A stretch of DNA of 7,339 bases, taken from NCBI GenBank assembly GCA_029862935.1, contig JAOTWK010000176.1:1-7339 (forward strand). Reading direction: 5' to 3'. The position numbers and the translations under genes were made by a program. This stretch comes from Gemmatimonadota bacterium (GTDB taxonomy: Bacteria > Gemmatimonadota > Gemmatimonadetes > Gemmatimonadales > GWC2-71-9). The stretch's first letter is position 1, and the number at the start of each line of letters is the position of its first letter. The notes under the pieces were generated by a model. That model was not told the origin of the DNA. It did no database searches and saw nothing but the letters and a program-made list of their open reading frames with translations. This document shows, piece by piece, positions 1 through 6,061 of this stretch.

Positions 1-702
1 GCGCTTTCACTCCACGGAATTCGCGGCGCAGAAGCGCAGAGGCGGACGACGGAGGCGCTGGAGCGACTCCACTTGGGCGCTTTCGCCGACCGCGCCGCCA
101 GTGAGCTCAGTGCCGGCGAGATCCAGCGGGTCGCCGTGGCACGGGCAATCGCCCTGCGACCAATGGTGCTTCTGATGGACGAGCCGGTTGGCGTCGCCGA
201 TCGTGCTGCGGCGGCTCAGCTGCTCCGGGTATTGCAGAATGAGCGCGCGCGGGGCGCCGCAATCTGCTTTGCGTCTCACCAACTGGAAGACGCGTTTCGT
301 TGGTCCGATCATCTCACGGCACTCGCCGAGGGGCGCTCGAGCCCGATTACGCCTGAGAACCTGTTCCGTGCCGTATTGCCCGAGGGCTCGGGTGCCAAGC
401 AAGCAGCCATCGGACCGTTACATGTTGAGGTCGTCACGGACAAGTCCGGCGCCGTGACAATCGCCATTCCGCCAGAGGAGGTGCTGGTCAGTCTGCATCC
501 CCTCGACTCGAGTGCACGAAACGAATACATCGGATCGGTAATCCGGATCAGCGAGCGAGGACCCGACGAGGTGACGGTGACAGTGGATGTCGGTGTCGAC
601 ATTGCGGCTCGAATCACGCGCGGCTCACTGGAACGGCTGGGTATTCACGTTGGCACGCGTGTCGTGCTCGCGATCAAGGCGCTCGCTGTGCGGGTGTTCT
701 GA
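1..702 (+). CDS. Molybdate/tungstate-type ABC transporter ATP-binding protein (5' end outside window)
   Basis: This is the cytoplasmic ATPase subunit of an importer, probably for molybdate or tungstate. The frame is open from base 1, so the gene starts upstream; the Walker A and Q-loop part (roughly 100 residues) is missing. Of the 233 residues visible, codons 36-40 are the ABC signature, Leu-Ser-Ala-Gly-Glu, a variant of LSGGQ. It is followed by the usual Gln-Arg-Val-Ala-x-Ala-Arg-Ala. Walker B with its catalytic glutamate is at 56-62 (VLLMDEP), and the switch histidine is His93 (FASHQ). Residues from about 137 to the end look like a TOBE/Mop oxyanion-binding domain, ending IKALAVRVF, much like the FKATAVHV-type end of TupC/WtpC ATPases. 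The D-loop is Gly-Val-Ala-Asp instead of Ser-Ala-Leu-Asp. Downstream mobA and moeA support a Mo/W role. The sequence does not decide between molybdate and tungstate. A TTG at 73 is only an internal codon, not the start. Confidence 0.88.
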   Translation, partial: ALSLHGIRGAEAQRRTTEALERLHLGAFADRAASELSAGEIQRVAVARAIALRPMVLLMDEPVGVADRAAAAQLLRVLQNERARGAAICFASHQLEDAFRWSDHLTALAEGRSSPITPENLFRAVLPEGSGAKQAAIGPLHVEVVTDKSGAVTIAIPPEEVLVSLHPLDSSARNEYIGSVIRISERGPDEVTVTVDVGVDIAARITRGSLERLGIHVGTRVVLAIKALAVRVF

Positions 703-714
703 AACTGGGGTACA
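703..714 (+). promoter_or_regulatory. Candidate ribosome binding region for the pterin synthase gene
   Basis: The short spacer after the transporter gene contains a G-run (GGGG at 707-710). It lies 4 nt before a TTG (715) and 13 nt before the ATG (724). A second weak GGA at 717-719 lies 4 nt before the ATG. The site therefore does not settle which start is used. Confidence 0.3.
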
Positions 715-723
715 TTGGAATCG

Positions 724-1158
724 ATGCCTGTCGCCCGTCTCACACGCGTGGTCGCGTTCTCCGCCGCGCACCGCTACTTCCGACCCGAGTGGTCGGTTGA
801 ACGCAACGCTGAGGTCTTTGGACCGTGTGCCGGTGAGCACGGGCACGGCCACAACTATCACTGCCGCGTGACGGTCTCGGGAGCGTTGGACGCTGATACG
901 GGTATGGTCATGAACCTCACCGATCTGGATGAGATCCTCCGGGAGGAAGTGACCGAGCGCTTCGATCATCGGTTCATCAATCACGATGTGCCGGAGTTCG
1001 CGCCCGGCAAGATCGTCCCGACAGGAGAGGCGCTCGCGGTGTTTCTCTGGGAACGCATTGGACGTCGTTTGCCACGGCACGTGGTGCTCGAGTCCGTACG
1101 CATCCAAGAAGATCCTCACCTCTATGCCGAGTATCGCGGAGAAGAGGGCGACTCGTGA
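724..1158 (+). CDS. 6-pyruvoyl-tetrahydropterin synthase / 6-carboxytetrahydropterin synthase family enzyme
   Basis: Enzymes of this family convert 7,8-dihydroneopterin triphosphate to 6-pyruvoyl-tetrahydropterin (BH4 route) or 6-carboxy-tetrahydropterin (QueD, queuosine route). The 144-residue product, read from the ATG at 724, has the full active site. His16 (FSAAHRY) with His41 and His43 (HGHNY) form the zinc site. Cys35 lies six residues before His41, the spacing of mammalian PTPS. Asp81-His82 (FDHRF) complete the catalytic relay, and Glu129 (IQEDP) is the expected pterin anchor. The NPT-like segment reads VPTGEALAVFLWERI, a standard family stretch. An alternative TTG start at 715 would add three residues. 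The gene lies just after the transporter ATPase, and its stop overlaps the next start as TGATG. Neither BH4 nor queuosine is part of molybdenum-cofactor synthesis, so its place here is unexplained. I leave the symbol empty because PTPS and QueD activity cannot be separated with confidence. Confidence 0.9.
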   Translation: MPVARLTRVVAFSAAHRYFRPEWSVERNAEVFGPCAGEHGHGHNYHCRVTVSGALDADTGMVMNLTDLDEILREEVTERFDHRFINHDVPEFAPGKIVPTGEALAVFLWERIGRRLPRHVVLESVRIQEDPHLYAEYRGEEGDS

Positions 1159-1973
1159 TGAGGGCAATGAGAGCGCTCTTCTCGTGCGGCCTGCTGCTGA
1201 CGGTGGGTACGGCTTCCGTCGCTGCCCAGTCCCGACCCGAGCCGCGACTGGTGTTTTCGGTGTTCGGAGGTGTGGCGGGACATGGCAGCCTCTGGTCCAT
1301 CCCCAAACAGCCGTTCGCACTCCTGTTTGGGCCACCGCAGTGGGACACCCTTCAGCTCAACCGCAGGCTAACCACTGCAGCGACCGTGGGGCTCAATGCG
1401 ACGATCTATCGCACGCCGAGTTTTGGAGTAACGGGCGAGATCGCCTATGTGGGTCTCCGCATCGACGATTCGTGCACCATGCTGTTCACAAACACCGACG
1501 TACAGAACAGGAATCTCCAGGTTTGTAACGACGTGACGCGCCGCACGCGCACCGTATCGAATGTGAGCTTCACAGTTGGAGTGGCCTACCGTCTCGCGCC
1601 GCGGAGCGCGGTAAAACCGTACGCGCGGCTGCAGGGAGGAGCTGCAGTGCGAAGCTCGAGCCTGATCGAGATGAGTGGACAGTTCGTGGATCAGACGGTA
1701 GGCACTAATCGGGACCGACCGATCATTTTGGGAGGAGGAGGTGCCGTCAGCGTACATCCGGTGCTGATTGGTGCGGCGGGCGTCACGTTCGCGATCTCTC
1801 CCGGGTATCACCTTCGCTTCGAGCTGCGAGACCATTTCGTGGCCCTCGAACGCGTGACCGGTCCCGCCGACGACTTCGCCCGAGTCGAGACCGAGGGCTT
1901 CTTCGGACACGTTCCGGCACTCGTATTCGGTGTCGACATCGTGCTCGAACAGAGGCGGGGACGCCGCTACTGA
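1158..1973 (+). CDS. Exported protein, probable outer-membrane beta-barrel, unknown function
   Basis: I do not recognise this 271-residue protein as a named family. It begins with a clear Sec signal peptide: basic start, hydrophobic core to about residue 19, likely cut after Ala23 (SVAA|Q). The mature part has many short alternating hydrophobic/polar segments rich in Gly, Tyr, Phe and Val, for example around 31-41, 74-84, 89-101, 133-146 and 150-160. It has no long hydrophobic helix, which fits a small outer-membrane barrel. Cys106 and Cys123 bracket a loop and could form a disulfide. A Gly-rich stretch (GGGGA) lies near residue 195. I chose the ATG at 1158 because it overlaps the previous stop as TGATG and lies 9 nt after GAGGG (1144-1148). 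A GTG at 1155 and an ATG at 1167 are alternatives that leave the signal peptide intact. Its place inside a Mo/W operon suggests a link to oxyanion handling at the envelope, which is inference only. Confidence 0.75.
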   Translation: MRAMRALFSCGLLLTVGTASVAAQSRPEPRLVFSVFGGVAGHGSLWSIPKQPFALLFGPPQWDTLQLNRRLTTAATVGLNATIYRTPSFGVTGEIAYVGLRIDDSCTMLFTNTDVQNRNLQVCNDVTRRTRTVSNVSFTVGVAYRLAPRSAVKPYARLQGGAAVRSSSLIEMSGQFVDQTVGTNRDRPIILGGGGAVSVHPVLIGAAGVTFAISPGYHLRFELRDHFVALERVTGPADDFARVETEGFFGHVPALVFGVDIVLEQRRGRRY

Positions 1974-1976
1974 TCC

Positions 1977-2573
1977 GTGCGCTGCGCCATCCTCGCCGGT
2001 GGGCAGGGGAGCCGTTTCGGAGGCAAGCCGAAGGGTCTCGAGACTCTTGCTGGACGCCGCATGCTCGATCGCGTCGTGGACGCCATCGACGGGGCATTTG
2101 GCAGGCCACCGGTGCTGGTCGCCAACGATCCCGACGCCCTGACGTGGCGCCCAGATCTCCAGGTGACACGCGACGTGATGCGGAATTGCGGAAGCCTGGG
2201 TGGTATCTACACCGCCATCACCCACGAGCCTGGTCCTGTGCTGGTTGTCGCCTGGGACATGCCGTTCGTCACCGCACCGTTACTCTCGGCGCTCGCCACC
2301 GGATCCGTGGGGTTCGACGTCTACCTCCCTGAGAGCCCAGGCCCACGTGGCGTCGAACCCCTGTGCGGCGTCTATGGCCACGCGTGTGCTTCCCCGATCC
2401 TCATGAGTCTCGCATCGCTTCGGTTCGCGACGACCGCGTTCCATTCGGCCGTGCGCGTCGGAACGATGCCGTTCAAGACCGTGCGGCAGTTCGGCGACCC
2501 GCAACACCTATTCTTCAACGTCAACCAGCCGGCGGATCTGGCACATGCTGAGGATCTCCTGGCCAATGACTGA
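1977..2573 (+). CDS. mobA: Molybdenum cofactor guanylyltransferase MobA
   Basis: MobA transfers GMP from GTP to Mo-molybdopterin in the cytoplasm, making the guanine-dinucleotide cofactor used by DMSO-reductase-type enzymes. The 198-residue length matches the family (E. coli about 194). The nucleotide-binding N-terminus is LAGGQGSRFGG (6-16) with Arg13, and Lys19 follows. Residues 72-77 (GSLGGI) match the usual GPLxGI element. Asp94 (VAWDMPF) is the metal-binding aspartate, in place of the more common CDMP context. EPLCGVY (127-133) and NVNQPADL (181-188) are the remaining family signatures. The start is GTG at 1977. It is fixed by the sequence: the upstream gene's TGA is in the same frame just 3 nt earlier and the motif starts at residue 5. 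There is no room for its own Shine-Dalgarno in the gap. A GAGGCGGGG run (1952-1960) lies inside the upstream gene, so translation is probably coupled. Confidence 0.93.
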   Translation: MRCAILAGGQGSRFGGKPKGLETLAGRRMLDRVVDAIDGAFGRPPVLVANDPDALTWRPDLQVTRDVMRNCGSLGGIYTAITHEPGPVLVVAWDMPFVTAPLLSALATGSVGFDVYLPESPGPRGVEPLCGVYGHACASPILMSLASLRFATTAFHSAVRVGTMPFKTVRQFGDPQHLFFNVNQPADLAHAEDLLAND

Positions 2574-2600
2574 CACGGCGGCAGAGCTCATTCTTCGACG

Positions 2601-3860
2601 ATGACTCACGACACTTCGCGGAACCTGACGCCACGAGAGGCCGCCAACGCAATCTTGCGCAAGATAGAGCCGCTCACATCCGAGAGCCTCCCGCTCCTCG
2701 ACGCATTGGGCCGCGTCTGCGCGGAGACTGTCACGAGTCCGATCGACATTCCAGCATGGGACAACTCGGCGATGGATGGCTACGCCGCGCGAAGTGACGA
2801 CCTTCGAGATCGAGAAGGGGTCGCCCTACGGGTGGTGGAAGCGATTGCCGCCGGTCAGTTCCCAACACGCACCATCAGTGCGGGTCAGTGCGCCCGCATC
2901 TTCACCGGAGCACCCGTCCCGCAAGGTGCGGACAGCGTCATCCGTCAGGAGGACGCCAGCGTGCTCTCCGACGGCACCGTGCGCATCGACGCACTGCGGG
3001 ATGTGGGCCGAAACGTCCGACCGCGCGGCGAAGACATCACGCGGGGTACAACGGTCTGCGAACGCGGAGAGGAGATCGGACCGCCCCAGATTGCAGTTTT
3101 GGCAGCGATTGCCACGCGCAGTGTTCAGGCATATAGAGTGCCGACGGTCGCCATCATTGGGTCAGGCGATGAAATCGTCGACCTCGATCAGCGTGACGCC
3201 ATTCTCGATGGGCGCAAGATCGCCTCGTCCAACAGTTATGCCATGGCCGCGATGTCGCGTGCCGCTGGTGCGGTGCCGTTGGATTTGGGTATCGCCCGCG
3301 ACGACCCGCGAGAGGTCCGCGAACGACTCGAGCAGGCCAGCACCGCTGACATGATCGTCACGTCGGGCGGCATGAGCGTGGGGGAGCACGACCACCTGCG
3401 GACGCTGCTCCAAGACGCAAGCTCCGACATGCAGTTCTGGCGGCTCAAATCGCGGCCGGGTGCGCCAGTGGGATTCGGTATGATCAATGGAACACCGTGG
3501 CTTGGCCTCCCAGGAAATCCCGTGAGCACCATGGTGACGTTCGAGTTGTTCGTGCGGCCGGCGTTGCGCAAGATGATGGGTCACCAGGCGCTCTTTCGCC
3601 GTCCCACGAGCGTGCGCCTCGGCGAGCCGATCAGTACACCGGCCCGGCTCACACATTTTCTGCGCGTTCGCCTGACGGACGAAGCGGGAACGCCGGTCGC
3701 CCATCTCACTGGACCGCAGGGCTCCGGCATTGCGAGCTCGATGGCCAAAGCAGATGCCCTGCTCATCGTACCTGAAGACGTGTCAGAAGGCTCGCCTGGC
3801 GAGGCGTTCCAAGCGATGCGCCTCAACGAGGCAGTGCATGTGACGGAGGTGCCGTTCTAG
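2601..3860 (+). CDS. moeA: Molybdopterin molybdenumtransferase MoeA
   Basis: MoeA inserts molybdate into adenylylated molybdopterin, or tungstate in tungsten users, the step before MobA. The 419 residues match the usual length of about 410. PAWDNSAMDGYA (51-62) contains Asp59, the same number as the essential Asp59 of E. coli MoeA. FTGAPVPQGAD (100-110) carries the conserved Thr101. NVRPRGEDI (137-145) leads to GSGDEI (186-191) with Glu190. The MoaB-like domain has TSGGMSVGEHDH (253-264, Asp263). LGLPGNPVS (300-308) carries the two loop prolines 303 and 306. The domain order is complete, with a C-terminal beta domain from about 335. One departure is that the usual KPGKP segment reads RPGAP (284-288). 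The start ATG is the first possible one after the in-frame mobA stop 27 nt upstream. No good Shine-Dalgarno is visible in that gap. This is the last gene of the left operon and converges on the minus-strand block. Confidence 0.95.
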   Translation: MTHDTSRNLTPREAANAILRKIEPLTSESLPLLDALGRVCAETVTSPIDIPAWDNSAMDGYAARSDDLRDREGVALRVVEAIAAGQFPTRTISAGQCARIFTGAPVPQGADSVIRQEDASVLSDGTVRIDALRDVGRNVRPRGEDITRGTTVCERGEEIGPPQIAVLAAIATRSVQAYRVPTVAIIGSGDEIVDLDQRDAILDGRKIASSNSYAMAAMSRAAGAVPLDLGIARDDPREVRERLEQASTADMIVTSGGMSVGEHDHLRTLLQDASSDMQFWRLKSRPGAPVGFGMINGTPWLGLPGNPVSTMVTFELFVRPALRKMMGHQALFRRPTSVRLGEPISTPARLTHFLRVRLTDEAGTPVAHLTGPQGSGIASSMAKADALLIVPEDVSEGSPGEAFQAMRLNEAVHVTEVPF

Positions 3861-3881
3861 TACGGGATACGGGATACGGGG
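3861..3881. repeat. Three tandem copies of a 7-nt repeat (TACGGGA, last copy TACGGGG)
   Basis: Immediately after the moeA stop the sequence reads TACGGGA, TACGGGA, TACGGGG. It fills half of the 42-nt spacer between the two convergent operons. It has no self-complementarity that would make a hairpin. It could be a slippage-prone short tandem repeat or a member of a genome-wide intergenic repeat. The remaining spacer (3882-3902) is GC-rich with an alternating GCGCGCGC, and I see no convincing terminator there. Confidence 0.8.
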
Positions 3882-3902
3882 CAGCGATGGGCGCGCGCGG
3901 GC

Positions 3903-4355
3903 TCACTCCTTCTCGAGCGTCATACGGAAGATCACCGGAATCGGACACTGCGCTGCCCTCCATCCATACGACCCGCACTGTTCGGTGCCGGCCCACGCAA
4001 CCGTCAGTACGGGGCTTTGGAACGTGTAGTGCATCGGCACGCGCGTCGGGTTGGTTTCCGCACTCGTCAGGACGAGGCTGTCGGCCACGATCGTCACGGT
4101 ACCCGCATAGCTGTCCGCGCCAAAGGAATTTGAGAGCTCGACGGCGAAGGCCCCGGACAGGTCTACGGTCATCCGCCACCGGACGCCTGACGCAAACAGG
4201 TCTTCCTCGAGACTCGTATCGAGCTGGTTGGTGACCTCGATGGCGGTGGCTCGCCACGTACCCACCAACTCGCCGAGCGTCAGTGGTTCCACGCCCGTCG
4301 ACTCGCCGCACGCGAGCGCAACCATGGCAATCATGCACGCTGTCGAAATCTTCAT
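3903..4355 (-). CDS. Small putative lipoprotein, lipocalin-like beta protein, unknown function
   Basis: The 150-residue product starts with a lipoprotein signal peptide: Met-Lys, a hydrophobic core, then Val-Ala-Leu-Ala-Cys with the lipidated cysteine at 16. Gly17-Glu18 follow, so it is not an obvious Asp+2 inner-membrane retention signal. After a short linker comes LVGTW (30-34), the opening typical of lipocalin-like or similar small beta proteins that end strands with T/V alternation. The rest is beta-rich with no helix-like stretch. Cys127 and Cys137 near the C-terminus could pair. I chose the ATG at 4355, not a longer frame beginning at 4418, because only the shorter form starts with the signal peptide. 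The longer form would also overlap the esterase gene by about 59 nt. The gene begins 4 nt after the esterase stop, so the two are almost surely co-transcribed. It is the last gene of the right block. Its function is unknown. Confidence 0.78.
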   Translation of the reverse strand: MKISTACMIAMVALACGESTGVEPLTLGELVGTWRATAIEVTNQLDTSLEEDLFASGVRWRMTVDLSGAFAVELSNSFGADSYAGTVTIVADSLVLTSAETNPTRVPMHYTFQSPVLTVAWAGTEQCGSYGWRAAQCPIPVIFRMTLEKE

Positions 4356-4359
4356 ACCG

Positions 4360-5130
4360 TCACCGTCGCCGCTGTGCCAACAGCCACTCGGCGAACGCCG
4401 GAGAAGCGTACGCGGCATCCCACGAATTGTGTCCGATGCCTGGAAGCTCCGTGTATGTGACGGGACTGCGAGCGGCGTTCAACGCCTCAGCCATCCGTCG
4501 CGACTCCGTAACCGGCACGACTGGATCCGTTTCGCCATGGAAGATCCAGGTTGGAATGCCACGAATCCGCTCCGCAAGCAGCGCGTACGGGCCTTCGCGA
4601 CTGTCAGGCACAAACGAGACAGCCCAATCGTTACTGGCCACCCATCCACAGATCGGCGCAAGCGCTGCAAACCGGTCCGACGAGTGATACGCGAGATACC
4701 AGGTTCCGTTGCCACCCATCGATAGGCCCGTCAGGTAGACTCGATCGGGGTCTGTGCTGAATTCCTCGAGGGTTTTGTCGAGGGCGGCGATTGCTGCTTG
4801 TGCCGCGGCGTCGGACCATCGAGCATCTGGCAGCACCTGCGGAAACACGACAATCGCCGGATAACGCTCAGCATGGCGCCGCAGCGCACTGCCGAGACCA
4901 ACCTCCGTTTGGATCAGCCCATCGGTTCCGCGTTCGCCCGCACCATGCAGAAACAGAACGACTGGCCAGCGCACATCGGCATGGTAGTCGGCCGGAACGT
5001 ATACCTGATAGAGGTAGGTCGCCCCCTCTACTTCCACCGAGCGGTTCAGAAAGCCTGTCTCCTGCTGCTGCGCCTGCACCATCGACGCACCTACCACAAG
5101 CAGCAAAGTGAAACACTGAGAACGCAGCAT
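4360..5130 (-). CDS. Secreted alpha/beta-hydrolase esterase (CE1 / PHB-depolymerase / dienelactone-hydrolase-like)
   Basis: This is a 256-residue exported serine hydrolase. The signal peptide spans residues 1 to about 20 (hydrophobic core LLLVVGA, cut near VQA|Q). The fold's landmarks are all present. LFLHGAGERG (59-68) forms the oxyanion-hole loop. The nucleophile is Ser137 in Gly-Leu-Ser-Met-Gly. The acid is Asp202 in HGETDPVVP, and the base is His234 in GIGHNSWD. This arrangement is typical of 'prolyl oligopeptidase family' or feruloyl-esterase/PHB-depolymerase-like proteins of about 250 residues. The substrate cannot be told from sequence and is probably a carboxylic ester in the periplasm or outside the cell. 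The start ATG at 5130 is supported by a strong GGAGG 8 nt upstream. The upstream membrane-protein gene ends 28 nt before it, and the lipoprotein gene follows after 4 nt. Confidence 0.88.
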   Translation of the reverse strand: MLRSQCFTLLLVVGASMVQAQQQETGFLNRSVEVEGATYLYQVYVPADYHADVRWPVVLFLHGAGERGTDGLIQTEVGLGSALRRHAERYPAIVVFPQVLPDARWSDAAAQAAIAALDKTLEEFSTDPDRVYLTGLSMGGNGTWYLAYHSSDRFAALAPICGWVASNDWAVSFVPDSREGPYALLAERIRGIPTWIFHGETDPVVPVTESRRMAEALNAARSPVTYTELPGIGHNSWDAAYASPAFAEWLLAQRRR

Positions 5131-5138
5131 CAGGTTGT

Positions 5139-5145
5139 CCTCCCT
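5139..5145 (-). promoter_or_regulatory. Strong Shine-Dalgarno of the esterase gene
   Basis: On the minus strand this reads GGGAGG, with GGAGG 8 nt before the ATG at 5130. It confirms the start and suggests good independent translation of the esterase within the block. Confidence 0.75.
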
Positions 5146-5158
5146 CGACAGGGCAGAG

Positions 5159-5545
5159 CTATGCCTTGACCGCGGCCGGCTTCGCCAACAGGAGATAGCC
5201 TGAACCCGCAGTGAAGAACAGATAGACTGCGACGATACTCCATCCGAACACGTTCAGCACGCCCGACAATACTGCCAGCACCGTCACGACGAACCCAATC
5301 GCATCGTACACAAGGAGGTGCAGCAGAATCGGAGTCCGCGCCTCTGTTTGCACGGCATTCCTGGCAAACCACGTGAGCATCAGCGTGCCGAACATCGCTG
5401 CCCCGTATTCCTGGGCGGTGAATACGCCACCCGTTCCCAGCGACGCCCCCAGGAAGCCGAGCAAGCCACGGGGAGCGAACACCAGTATGGGGCCGAATCC
5501 CAGGCACACAATGGCTTTGATGATGAGCAACGTCTTGAATTTCAT
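5159..5545 (-). CDS. Small integral membrane protein with four predicted helices, unknown function
   Basis: This 128-residue hydrophobic protein has probable membrane segments at about 5-24, 46-62, 73-95 and 99-120, joined by short loops. The first charged turns (Lys2, Lys4) and the basic end (KPAAVKA) frame it. Notable residues inside the membrane zones are Glu46 (QEYGAAM), the Arg62 end of the second helix (TWFARNA) and Asp81 (VYDAIGF). Similar small hypothetical membrane proteins are widespread in environmental bacteria, with the EYGAA and YDAIGF patterns conserved as I recall them, but I know no function. The start ATG at 5545 is backed by a purine-rich Shine-Dalgarno (GGAGG, 6 nt spacing). 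The gene follows the DUF2214 gene after 60 nt and precedes the esterase by 28 nt. It could be a partner or scaffold of the neighbouring membrane protein, which is only inference. Confidence 0.8.
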   Translation of the reverse strand: MKFKTLLIIKAIVCLGFGPILVFAPRGLLGFLGASLGTGGVFTAQEYGAAMFGTLMLTWFARNAVQTEARTPILLHLLVYDAIGFVVTVLAVLSGVLNVFGWSIVAVYLFFTAGSGYLLLAKPAAVKA

Positions 5546-5570
5546 CTCTCCCCTCCCTCTCTACTCTACT
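5546..5570 (-). promoter_or_regulatory. Polypurine leader with Shine-Dalgarno of the small membrane-protein gene
   Basis: The 17 bases just before the start codon are all purines on the minus strand (GGAGG at 5552-5556, 6 nt before ATG). Before them lie two AGTAG-like units. It is clearly a strong ribosome binding site. Whether the extended purine tract also does something else is unknown. Confidence 0.65.
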
Positions 5571-5605
5571 GGTCACCGCCGCGTGTGATCAGCGCCCTCA
5601 TTCAG

Positions 5606-6058
5606 TCAGTAGATACCAGCTCCGCGAGATATCCCCACCGCCAAGAACACGATCGCGATCACGATCAGGGTCTGGAGATAGCTGACGCGCGCCATCCCCT
5701 GAGCCCGTGCCAGACTCACCGAATCACCGCGACGTACCGCCAGCCGCCACCGGATCAGTGTCACCATCGGCCAGATTTCGAGCACGATGAGCAGTGCCAC
5801 GAGCCCGAGCTTCGCGTGGAACAGGGGCTCCGCGAAGTAGTAGGCCGCAGCCTTTTCCAGGCCCCCAAACGCCCGCCAAAGTCCGGTGCCGAGCCAGAGC
5901 AGCGCCGCCACGCCCCACAGGTTGTTCGCGAAGAAGATCGTCCGAAGTCTGGGCTGGTGTCGCACATGGTTGAGTGCACGCGCCCGCGCGAAGATGGCTC
6001 CGAGGCCGACGCCGAGCGCCAGCAGGTGGAGCGCAGCAATTACCCAGGGTAATGTCAT
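5606..6058 (-). CDS. DUF2214 family membrane protein
   Basis: The 150-residue integral membrane protein matches the DUF2214 pattern as I know it: ALHLLALGVGLGA at the start (9-21), NNLWGVAALLWLGTGLWRAFGG (45-66), LFHAKLGL (79-86), then EIWPMVTLIRWR (94-105). Probable helices are at 4-24, 46-62, 81-101 and 127-145. The basic loops RARALNHVRHQPRLR (25-39) and RWRLAVRRG (103-111) suggest those faces are cytoplasmic. His11 and His81, both at membrane edges, could be metal or heme ligands. This is speculation from their place next to conserved motifs. No biochemical role is established that I know of. The start ATG at 6058 lies 3 nt after the TGA of the upstream oxidoreductase gene (TGA-GCG-ATG) with no strong Shine-Dalgarno, so translation is probably coupled. 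Confidence 0.87.
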   Translation of the reverse strand: MTLPWVIAALHLLALGVGLGAIFARARALNHVRHQPRLRTIFFANNLWGVAALLWLGTGLWRAFGGLEKAAAYYFAEPLFHAKLGLVALLIVLEIWPMVTLIRWRLAVRRGDSVSLARAQGMARVSYLQTLIVIAIVFLAVGISRGAGIY

Positions 6059-6061
6059 CGC

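Noticed and set aside
1302..1331. Perfect 9-bp inverted repeat with a 12-nt loop inside the barrel-protein gene
   Set aside because: A rough estimate gives about one such repeat by chance in a window of this size. It has no T-run after it and lies in coding sequence.
625..1335. 236-codon open frame on the minus strand opposite the pterin synthase
   Set aside because: The plus-strand product has a complete active site. The antisense translation is rich in Arg/His with no domain pattern.
1731..1743. Very strong Shine-Dalgarno-like run GGAGGAGGAGGTG inside the barrel-protein gene
   Set aside because: It encodes a glycine run, and no start codon lies at a suitable distance after it.
1368..2225. 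285-codon open frame on the minus strand, one of the longest there
   Set aside because: It runs antisense to the barrel gene and mobA, whose motifs and signal peptide are clear. Its translation shows no recognisable family features, so it is a GC-rich shadow frame.
3861..3902. Possible bidirectional terminator between the convergent operons
   Set aside because: I could not pair a stable stem with a loop, and there is no T-run on either side. The only palindrome is a loopless GCGCGCGC.
4356..4418. Longer start for the lipoprotein gene at 4418
   Set aside because: It would bury the signal peptide behind 21 non-conserved residues and overlap the esterase gene.
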